Shown here: in pieces, positions 22,718 through 31,605 of the stretch
Layout of the letters: the number at the start of each line of letters is the position of its first letter
How positions within the stretch are numbered: position 1 is the stretch's first letter
Assembly (NCBI GenBank): GCA_001179505.1
Contig: CDMY01000377.1
Span: forward strand, 18,065 to 59,010
Source of the DNA: Vitrella brassicaformis
Lineage: Eukaryota > Sar > Vitrellaceae
Reading direction: 5' to 3'
DNA: 40,946 nt
The notes under the pieces: generated by a model
The model's database searches: none
Told to the model about the DNA's origin: nothing
The model's input: the letters and a program-made list of their open reading frames with translations, nothing else
Translations under genes and position numbers: made by a program

Positions 22718-25143
22718 CTGGATATGCACACAAATAATTCGAACGTCGTTCACTTCCACACCCACCCAGCCATCCACCGTTGTCCTCTTCGTCCAGTGGG
22801 CGGCTGCAGGCATACTCGGCGTCACATCCCGACACGACGCCCTGGTGCACTAAATGAAGAGAGGGAGAGCACAAAACAACACACAGAACGACACCACACA
22901 CACATACACATGTTGACTGTTTCATGATCAGACGTGTCTCCTCTTACCTAGGTCGTCTTTGTGCGCCAGCCTGTCGAAGAGGTGTTGTAGCTCAAACTTG
23001 GCCTGCAACGAAGGAATGAATTATGGCAAGACGGCCTGTTGGGTTCTTGTTTTGTTGTGTAGTTTACCATTTCCTCCTTTAGCCGGGTCTCCTCTTCCTT
23101 CTCACGCAGCAGGTTTTGTGCCGCAGCCTGAGTGACAAGAGATACCCACATCAGTCGATCGATTGCCGTGTGTCTGTATATCTGCTATAGGTGCTCACGA
23201 GTTGGTCCTCAGCAACTCCTTGGCAAAGAGGGATCCAATGACCTTCGTGCAAAGTGAATGTATATTCTCTGCCTGCCTGTCTGCCTCTGTTGTATGTTTA
23301 GGCTTACTTGTCCTTGGCCTTCATATCGGCCGAGTAATTTCGCTCCTGCCACCGTTTGTGGTCCTCCGCCTGCCACGCTGACCAAAGGTAGATGTAGGCC
23401 AGCCAGAGGATGAATGCCACCACAAATATGCCGCATGAGAGATAACAGACGCCGTAAGATACACGCCACACTCTCTCCCACGTCATGGCCCAGCTGGCCG
23501 GCCGCCGCTCGATAATGTGTGCAGATGGCGAAGCACCCACCGACAGCAGCCGCCTGTACTCCTGCTGCTCGGCAGCACGCCGGAAGCTCTCTCTCATCGC
23601 GCTTGCGGCGTCCGTGTGTTTGTCGCTGTGGTGCCTGCCTGACACACTTACATCCCCCTCTCGCTCACCTGAAGTATTGTTGGTCAGGCTCCCACCAGGG
23701 CTTCACCGCCTGCTTGTCGACTGAGTGGATGGACTCGCAGGGCATTGCGGCACTGCTCTGCTCTCTCCTGTCTGTCTCTCTCAGAGACATGCACGTACGG
23801 CCGAGTTTCCACCAACAGCAAATATAAAATGTAGGCAGCAATTGTTACGCCCAAACGCGCTGCCCCGTCCATCATGTGGTGGTGCTGTATGGTGTGGGGG
23901 CGGCGGGTGCCATGGATGTGGTGGCCCTTCGAGTTAACCTGGAGCTCGTGAAGTCCCGCGCGCTCGTGAAGTATCGCCGCCCTGCGAGCGGCCCTGACAC
24001 AAAGAAAGAGGCACTTCCATCAGTGAATGCCCGTTGTTACATCCATACCTCGTCAGCGATATTTGTGATAGCCCGAAGAGCTTGTACGCCCAACTGATGA
24101 GAGAGTCGCGAGATGCGGCTGGGGGAGCGGGCACCATGTGGCTCTGGTTGTCGTCCGTGTGCTGCTTCTGGCCCTCCACTCGCCCATCCACCACCATGTC
24201 ATTATCATTGTCAGCAGGGGTGGTCTGCATTCATGGAAACGTATGAGCAGGGAATGCATATGATGTCGATGCATTCTGGCCTGGGATCTTCCTTACGGTC
24301 GTGTTGAGGGAGATTTCACTCCCGTGCTTGAGGCGATACCGTGTCAGTGCCAGCGCGCCGAACAGCACAGCCAGCACTGCCACGGTATGAAAAGCGCCCG
24401 TCGGCATTGAGAGCAACGATTGGAGAGCAATAAGAATGGATCCTTTCCCCACTACCTCCCCCACTGCCCCGCTACCTTCTCCATCACCCGCACCCGCCTT
24501 ATCCGCTGCACTGGGCGCCCCGTCGTCGTCCGCGGTGGACGGCTGTGGCTGTGCATGGACCGACCTCTGGACTTCGAGGGAGGAAGCCGACTTGAGGATG
24601 AGGGAGTCGCGAGATGCGGCCGTGTGCTGCTTCTGGCCCTCCAGTTGCCCATCCACCACCATTTCACTCCCAGCAGCGGCTGCACCGGCAGGCGCGGGAC
24701 GGCCGTAGGCTATGACCTGCTGCTGATTGTGGTCGGCTAGAGGGTCTGCAGATGTGTCGGCTACTCGTCGTTCATTATCATCATCAGGGCGGTCCTCAGC
24801 ACGGGTGGTCTGCATTCATGGAAACGTATGAGCAGGGAATGCATATGATGTCGATGCATTCTGGCGTAGGATCTTCGTCAGACCTCTGCTGATGTGGCTG
24901 TGCATGCACCGACATCTGGACTTCGAAAGAGCCAGCCATGTTTCTATCATTAAGGGTGGTCTGCATTCATGGAAACGTATGAGCAGGGAATGCATATGAT
25001 GTCGATGCATTCTGGCGTGGGATCTTCCTTACGGTCGTGTTGAGGGAGATTTCACTCCCGTGCTGGAAGTGATACCGTGTCAGTGCCAGCGCGCCGAACA
25101 GCACAGCCAGCACTGCCACGGTATGAAAAGCGCCCGTCGGCAT
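22677..25143 (-). CDS. coiled-coil membrane protein of the same family (copy 2, inverted)
   Basis: Not recognised. Exons in phase: 25033-25143, 24297-24809, 24049-24224, 23799-23993, 23669-23752, 23308-23634, 23199-23268, 23068-23127, 22948-23002, 22677-22849; about 587 residues. The first exon repeats the N-terminal TM exon of copy 1 (37 codons). Exon 24297-24809 ends in yet another copy of that TM exon, fused in frame. Two more helices follow (TIAAYILYLLLVE; YGVCYLSCGIFVVAFILWLAYIYLW), then a Lys/Glu-rich coiled coil (LLREKEEETRLKEEM). Shared elements with copy 1 include VHAQPQPS, a DKAGAGDGEGSGA stretch, and an SW...FG...ISL motif before the same phase-2 junction. A further partial copy of intron plus exon start at 24805-24960 is skipped in this model. 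Boundaries of exon 23199-23268 and the last exon are the least sure. Confidence 0.55.
24252..24276 (-). repeat. intronic inverted repeat (hairpin), copy 2
   Basis: Identical to the 25-base element at 18370-18394, in the intron between exons 24297-24809 and 24049-24224. Confidence 0.85.
24837..24861 (-). repeat. intronic inverted repeat (hairpin), copy 3
   Basis: Identical 25-base element inside a partial, extra copy of the intron and start of the next exon (24805-24960). The exon donor side of this copy has been replaced. Confidence 0.85.
24988..25012 (-). repeat. intronic inverted repeat (hairpin), copy 4
   Basis: Identical 25-base element in the intron directly after exon 25033-25143. Confidence 0.85.
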
Positions 25144-25632
25144 TCGCGCGAGGGTGAATGCTGTCAGCAACGGACGAATCGTTCCACCACGACAAAACGA
25201 GGAAGATGAGCCCTCCCACGGCGGGCGGCATGCCGATGACGCGAGGGGAAAATGAAGTCGCCTGTGGCTTGAAGAATCCGAACAGGACCGAAATTGAAAT
25301 TTTGCCGTCTCCCAGTCTCAACAATTGAATTCTCGCCACAATTCAATTTTTGATGGTTTGCCGCATTGCAGAGGCTTTGAACGGACCATTCGCAGACATA
25401 ACCAAAAGCAAAACACGCATCTCTTTTGCTGGTGTTGGTGTGTGCCTTTCATTGTCTTTGGTAACCCGCGACTACATCTTCTGTGTTGTCAAAGTGACGC
25501 CATTCATTGTGCGAGTCATGTCCACAACGTCAAATTGAATCGGCTTCAGACAGTTTGCGACAGACAGCCAAAAAGCGAAGGGACGTCTACGTCTCGGGGT
25601 GGTTCGTTACTGCCCGCCACTGCCCGATTGGA
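25144..25632. other. intergenic region with AT-rich inverted repeat
   Basis: Between the start of the minus-strand membrane gene and the stop of the GTPase-like gene. It holds a 9-base perfect inverted repeat, AATTGAATT at 25323-25331 and AATTCAATT at 25340-25348, in a locally AT-rich patch. A minus-strand frame at 25150-25339 is hydrophobic in part but has no splice or homology support. Confidence 0.5.
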
Positions 25633-27319
25633 TCATGTCTGGATGGCCCATTGTTCCTCCCCGGGCTCAGGCATCCCCTCGACCTTTTGTGGACTGATGC
25701 CGGGGGCGACTTTCTTGAGTGTATCGATGAAGTCCTCCCCGCCGTGTTGGATGGAAGAAAACACGTGCTGGATGAACCCGGCGTCGCTTCTCGAGGCATC
25801 CATCAGCGTCTTGCTCGAGAGGCCGAGACCCAGGACGATGCACAGGAGGCGACCACCGCCGATGACCTGAACAGATAATGTTATGATCTCTCTCCATTGC
25901 GCATCGTGTCGTTTGCGTGTGTTGTTAGTTGGTGTCTTCGGCTTACCCCTCTGGCGGTGCCTGCGGCCGCAGCCACTCCCTTGGCTTTAAGGCCAAGATC
26001 ACCCACCAGCTGCAGTGTATTTGCCATTTGTACGCATGTCTCATCATCATGCATGATATCGTCACCTTGCTGATCAGGTCTTTCTTCGCGGCTTCCACGG
26101 GGGCCTTCGCCATGGCCTGTCGGCCGACGGCTTGACGAAGCCCGCCACCTCCAGCCTTGGCAGCGCTCTGCACGAGGGTAGGCAGGACCTCCTTGGCCTC
26201 TGCGGCAGTGATGTCCTTGGCGGTTATGAAGATCTTCGTCTTTCTGCCTCCCGACATGGGTCGCACCTTGCCAGCCCGCCTTCCTGTGCGAGTGATTGTT
26301 CTTCGCGCGGCTGGGGCCACCTCTTCAGTCAGCAGAACGGCAAATCTGCCAGCCTGCGCGATCTCCGGGCCGGGCTGCCTGAGCTGGGTCAGATTTAGGA
26401 AGGCGCTTGCTCCTCTGATGGGTTCTGGAATGATACACATACATGCCGGGCACAGCGAGGCTTAACTGCAGGCATGTATGGGCCGACCGTAATGGGCAAT
26501 GCATGTGCCGTCGTCGTTGGCTTCGATGCCGATGAGGCGGATGTCGGTGCCTGGAGACACCACCTCCTGAATGAGCTTGACTCGCACATCCTCAACCGAC
26601 GTCCTGCCCTTCAGTTCTTCGCCCAATGCCTGTCCATTCACGTGTGAATTGACAGGAGACAGGAGTCGCTGTCGCACAATGAATGCAACGGGTTACATAC
26701 CTCGCACAAACGTCGCTCGTCTTCAAGTTTGCATGGCTTTTGAAGATCTACGACACCGAGCACATCTGCCTCTTGCAGGGCCTTCTCGATGGCGTCCCCC
26801 TTGTAGCAAGCGCTATCCGTCGAAAGGCCGGGGGCGTCCGTCACGACCAGCTTTGCTCTGCCTTCAGGCCCCTCAGCAAGGTCCTCTGCACGAACAGCGC
26901 GTAGACACCATTGCAGAGTGCTGTACATGATGCGTGTGGCGTGCGTGCGTGGCGGTGATGTGGCTTAGCCTACCAGAAACAGGGACGCCGAGTGCAGCCA
27001 GCTGTTTCTCACTCATGCCACTTATGTTTGGGCAGGTCTGCTGGTCGTCGACGGGCTCGAAGGCACCGCAGATGTGGTCGGCATGGCCTGCAGACAACCA
27101 ATGTATACAACGCCATGTGTGCAAGACAGGCGCAGGGCTGCATCTGCAGACACTGCTCCGTCCATTTGAGGGCTCACCGGTCCTGTTCAGGATGAGAACA
27201 ACCACCAGGCTGAACAAAGATATCATGTCCGCCCGCATGACTTCGTTCTCGGTTGATCGTTGCTCCGCAAACTGAACAGTCTGCTCCACAGACTGGCCCT
27301 TGTGGCGAGACGCCCCCAT
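25633..27319 (-). CDS. GTPase-like protein with degenerate P-loop
   Basis: Seven exons, all in phase: 27178-27319, 26974-27087, 26701-26885, 26488-26629, 26066-26424, 25947-26009, 25633-25866; 412 residues. A hydrophobic strand (LFSLVVVLIL, about residues 35-44) leads into NRTGHADHICGAF. This sits where a TRAFAC GTPase would carry GxxxxGK(S/T), but the Lys-Ser/Thr is absent. A G3-like motif, LVVTDAPGLSTDS, follows at about 98-110, then EADVLGVVDLQKP. No clear NKxD motif is visible. The C-terminal half is Lys/Arg/Ala-rich, followed by a hydrophobic stretch (VIGGGRLLCIVLGLGL) near 336-351 that could be a membrane anchor. The start is the ATG at 27319, first in the exon. The GTPase assignment rests on the DAPGL context only; nucleotide binding is doubtful. 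Confidence 0.6.
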
Positions 27320-27456
27320 GACCCCCCCCAATTTGCGAGCCACGTGGCAAGAAGAGCCACGCGAGTCCACATCGGCCCATCGACGGACTTATCCTCCCTT
27401 CCTTTGCGTCCTGCCTGTGTGCTGTCTGGCAGGTGCTGACTGAGTGAGTCGTCCGA

Positions 27457-28506
27457 ATGTCTGATTCGGTGCCCGACGACCTGTGGCGCCGGCGCATTCT
27501 GCCGTCCCTTCTCGTCCATGAGGCGGTCTGTGTCCGAGCGAGCTGCCGGGCGAAGGCGACTAGGTGACGGCTGCTCTGCTGGTGGAGCGCATCGACGGCT
27601 CCCTGGCCCGCCACTCACTCACCGGCCTCATCGACATCGACCGCACCGCCCCTCTCCCATTCACCTATGTGCTGCGGGCGGTGTGCTGGAGCAGGGCAGC
27701 GACGAGTGGCCTGGGATGGGGCGGTTCATCCGGCTGGCCGCCATCTATCGGCTGACCCCTGCCAATGGGCTGCCCCTGGTGCTGTCGGCTCAGTGGCTGA
27801 CAGTCCACCTGCCCAGCAGGACGGCATTCCATCAGCTGCCATTGGCCATGGCCATCTATCGGCTGTTCGGCCACCTCCTTACACACAATGGACACAGCCT
27901 GGCGCTGCAGCGAACGGCCGGCAACGGATACTATCGCATCGGCAATCAGTCGTTCCGTGTAGTGGCGTTGGGTGAGCTGTGGGGCGGCCATGGCTATGCC
28001 GACGGCTATCAGAGGACCGACCCCGTCATCCGCTGGGGCGGTAACCTCTACCCCTCATTCTCGACATTCCTGCTGCACAGTCTGCTCTCCCAATGGTGGG
28101 ATGGAGAGGGGGTGGGTCAGAAGTCCGTGCTCACTGCACAGATCGGCCAGCCGGGTGCAGTCATCGGCCGTGGTGACCCTCGCTTTGACCGTCTGCTGAG
28201 GACCGACGACATCACAGAGGATCAGGGCATCGCTGTCGACTACCGCTGTGATGGGGCCATCTGAATGTTGATGCGACTAATTACCGTCGTGTGATTGTGA
28301 GCGGCGTCCGCCAGGGCGAGACCGTGGCTGCATATCTGTGGATGGGGTATGGCCGCATCGTGCTGCGGACGACCGAGGCACCTGCTGCCGATCGGTCTCA
28401 GCCACTCGCTCAGCGCTTTCCGGAGTCCATGCCCGTATGGCGCCGTCTGCTGCGGCACTTCGAGCTCGAGACCGACGTCATCGACAGGGGGAGGGTAATA
28501 GGGTGA
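27457..28506 (+). pseudogene. F-box-like family pseudogene (paralogue of 35093-36130)
   Basis: Very similar over its whole length to the intact gene at 35093-36130: SVPDDLWR at the start, then LLVERIDGSLARHSLTGLID, GMGRFIRLAAIYRLTPANGL and GELWGGHGYA, down to LETDVIDRG at the end. The reading frame is broken at least three times: near 27562-27567 (in-frame TGA after the F-box-like segment), near 27680 (about 5 bases missing after VLRA), and at 28258-28263 (stop after a small length change). The breaks fall inside conserved blocks and lack splice signals, so this is a pseudogene and not an intron-containing gene. It starts 137 bases from the divergent GTPase-like gene. Confidence 0.85.
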
Positions 28507-28971
28507 GTGGTGCTGGATCGATGGGTGTCGTGATGCTCTATGAAACGGGCGTCGTGCCTGGTCGAGTGCGACGCAACACCGATCGATCGATCCAACATTC
28601 GTACACACGGCACAGACGTATATCCAATGAGAGACAGACATGCATCGTATCTGTCACTGTCTGTCGATTGGCTCTTCGATCCGTCAATCGACCGACTGAC
28701 ACGACACACCAGTGAGTCTGTGGATTGTGGATGAGTCTCTGTATTGAGCGAAGGGGCCAATACATGTATTGGGCAAGAGTGGGCAAGAGTGGGCAACTAT
28801 GGGCAAAACTTTGGCTGACTTCATGCATGATACGATTGCTTTTGTCAAGACTCGCTGACTGCGTGGCTTCGTTCACCAAATGAATGAATGGATGGTTGAA
28901 CGATGCATGTCTCAAAGCGCTGCACAAATTGCCACACAGCTCTTATTGGTGCAACACACTTGTCTTCTCAC
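28507..28971. other. convergent intergenic region
   Basis: A 465-base spacer between the pseudogene end and the pseudouridine synthase stop. Apart from the palindrome and 10-base repeats listed separately, nothing stands out. Confidence 0.5.
28757..28810. repeat. 16-base palindrome followed by four 10-base tandem units
   Basis: CCAATACATGTATTGG (28757-28772) is a perfect palindrome. Overlapping its end, GGGCAAGAGT is repeated twice exactly (28771-28790), followed by two variant units beginning GGGCAA (28791-28810). Function unknown. Confidence 0.85.
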
Positions 28972-31301
28972 TCACACAAGGTCCTCATGAGCCCTCAGCC
29001 ACAGCGGACAAAACGGACACACATGCGACCATCCACTGCTGCCCTCATCAGTCCTCCCCTCCCCACCTTCTGAACTGTGCGAGTAGGCCAGTGCGTGCAG
29101 CGCTATACTCATCGACTCGCGCAAGTGATAGTCGACAACGAGGGTGTGTTCCCTCCCACTTTCGTCTGCATCATGCTGCCTCGGCACTATCGACACGACG
29201 CCCGTCCCACAATGCACACTGGCGTGCAGGTACGACGGACCGTCCCCACACACGCTACCCCCGTCAATCAGCTCGTATGGCGCAACTACCCGTGGCTGGC
29301 CATCGACAGCTTCAACACCAGCAGTGACAGTAGCCGCAGCATCGTTCGCTGTGTCCTGACTGCCTTCCCACTCACGAATGCTCTCTGCGGGGCTGACCAG
29401 AGGGAACTCGACGCGCACCGAGGAGCCGTCCCATCCGTCGACTGAGTAGCCGCAGTGGGGCCTGAAGGTCGGCAGGGCAGAGGGGTGTCGCGGGAGCGAC
29501 ACGTCAGTGCCATAGATGGGGTCGTCCGCAATGGGATGGCCGAGCAGCTGCAGATGAACACGGATCTGCACATGCGACAGAAAAGGGCAAAGAGGGAGAG
29601 CAATCGCCTCCTTGTCTGGTGCATCTGCTGCTGGGCACCACCCCCACGCACCTGGTGTGTCCTTCCCGTCACCTGCACGCAGTGCACGCCGACACGGCAA
29701 CACACATGGATGGATGGATGGACCCAATACAGCAGGTGCGCTTCATGTCTTCCTTCTCACCGGTCTGCATCGGACAATGCTGTATCCATTACCGCCAGGC
29801 GACTCAGAAGGGACGTACGCAAGACGGCGAAAGCATGTCACGGCAGCCTTGCCCTGCAGGCATACACACATCAGTCCAGTCCGTGAGACACTTACTTAGT
29901 GCCCCATCAGACAGACCCCATATATACAGCCACTCATTCACCTCTGGGTGTATCTCGGCCTCCAGTGGCATGCCCGGCAGCAGCTGCAGCAGACGGATGC
30001 GAGCACGGACACGAATCTCGTCCTTCCCGGCGACCCGAGATATCTCCTGAATGAACCAGAAGAGAAACACAAAGGATGAGTAAGCGCCGATTCACTCTCA
30101 GCGTTCACATACCGGCTGTGGATTGTTATCGGATGTGTCTGGGCAGGGCCGTTTCATTCCCACTGAAGGTTCGTCGCGTGCGTTTGTGGCCGTGTCGTCA
30201 GCCTCGTGCTGAAAGCGGTCAGCCAAGGGAAACTCACCCACAACCTACACGCCCGAGACAAGCTTCTTTGTCTTGGGGCTTGTTTGGCCGTGCTGATTGA
30301 TGTTGCCTGCTACGTACCTTGGCTATGTATATCTTCTGGATGCCTGGGGAGTCGCCCTCCTGCTGCAGCTGGGCAGACAGGTGACGCGCACATGCAACTG
30401 GCACACACACCACGCCACCCATAACAGTGGCCGACCAGCCGACCTTCTCCCACATTGAATGCCAGGTCACCCACCGTTTTTGGCGAGTATGACGATGCCT
30501 GATGTGACTCTGTCGAGGCGATTGATGACGTGCAGGTAGGCCTCCGACACACCATCCCTCCTCGCTGAACACATGCGCACACAGAAACACGGCCACAGGA
30601 GCACTGCAGGCTTGTGTGTGTGTGCATGTGGTCCATTCTGCCCACCCATCCACCGCTGCAGTATCTTGATGAGCGACATCCGGCTGTACCGGCCTTGTGG
30701 GTGGCACCTGCTCAACGACATGAAGAGATGAACACAGACAACAACCATCCAAGTCGGCCAAAGGCAGTCCGTGTGGTCGTCACTCACGGCATGCCGGGCG
30801 GCTTGTAGACCACCAAACGATCCGCATCCTCATGCACAACGCCGATGCGCTCGCCACTGCCCACGCCCTACTTGAATATGGAACGACATGACAGAATGAA
30901 TGGGCATCTTCCGGCCATTGGACTCACCTCGATAAAGTACATGTGGTGGTCGATGACGTCGCCGTTCTTCAGGACCGTGTCAGGGCTGCACCGACGGCCA
31001 TTCACCCGCAGTTGACCGTTCCGCATCGCCCGCTTGTAGTAGGCAGCATCACGCATTCGAAACTCGCGGCACATGACCTCCAACGCACTGCACATACACA
31101 CCAGCCAGTGCCAGCAAAGATGCATGAGATCAAGGATGGGAGGCTCTTGCGTGCTGCCTACTTCTGTTCTCTCCATCTCATCTTGACATTGACATGGAAT
31201 CTCATAAGATAAGGCGGCACACATGCCACACTCTCGCTGCCATCACTGACCTGCACCCTCACGAAGCCATCCTCCACCTCAGTGTGGTGTTTTTGCTCCA
31301 T
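28972..31301 (-). CDS. RluA-family RNA pseudouridine synthase (RPUSD2/Rib2-N type)
   Basis: Converts uridine to pseudouridine in RNA. Eleven exons in phase: 31251-31301, 30928-31077, 30788-30867, 30646-30707, 30475-30564, 30318-30397, 30113-30244, 29942-30046, 29761-29853, 29652-29672, 28972-29565; 485 residues. An S4-like segment comes first (YYKRAMRNGQLRVNGRRC, about residues 30-50). RLVVYKPPGMPCHPQGRYSR is next, then the catalytic motif HVINRLDRVTSGIVILAK with Asp132. LSAQLQQ..., IYIAK and the substrate motif VTGRTHQIRVHLQLLGHPI (about 282-300) complete the fold. The 21-base exon 29652-29672 encodes only VTGRTHQ. About 120 residues beyond the usual end form an acidic C-terminal extension with a CPFC motif. 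The acceptor of exon 2 (31077) was chosen by phase; one 10 bases upstream would fit the family slightly better but breaks the frame. Confidence 0.9.
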
Positions 31302-31605
31302 CTTCCCCTCCACTATGTTGAGAAACCAATCAGGCTATAGCCGAGGTTATCCATCTGCGGGCCGACACATCATTTCCTCAACACACTAAGCGGTTTCAAC
31401 ACACTAAGCTCGCTGCGAGCTTTGAAAAGGCGCTTTCCTTGGCGGCGGAAAGGCCTCTTTTTCGATATCTGTGCGTTTCATCCTGCTTCGGCTGTGCTGC
31501 AGGGGGCGAAACTATCGATTTGACAGGGGAAGGGGAGAGAAGGGCCGACTTAACGGCCGGCTCCAAGAAGAAGAGCTGCCCTGTGCTTGACCCTCCCTGC
31601 TGCCG
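31302..31605. promoter_or_regulatory. divergent promoter region
   Basis: A 304-base spacer between two head-to-head start codons. The direct repeat AACACACTAAGC occurs twice (31380-31391 and 31398-31409). No coding exon is seen. Confidence 0.45.

Noticed and set aside
24816-24960. Extra exon of the minus-strand family gene (starts ACCACCCTTAATG)
   Set aside because: It copies the start of copy 1 exon 2, but its donor side is chimeric and including it breaks the phase. The gene model closes cleanly without it, so I treat it as a partial duplicate.
25350-25538. 62-codon plus-strand ORF with a hydrophobic centre
   Set aside because: No homology, no splice partners and no clear promoter context; a chance frame in an intergenic region is more likely.
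26463-26465. Stop codon TAA ending the GTPase-like protein after the exon at 26488
   Set aside because: A donor at 26487 in phase 1 joins to the exon at 26424 and opens a further 219 codons with consistent phases, so the stop is inside an intron.
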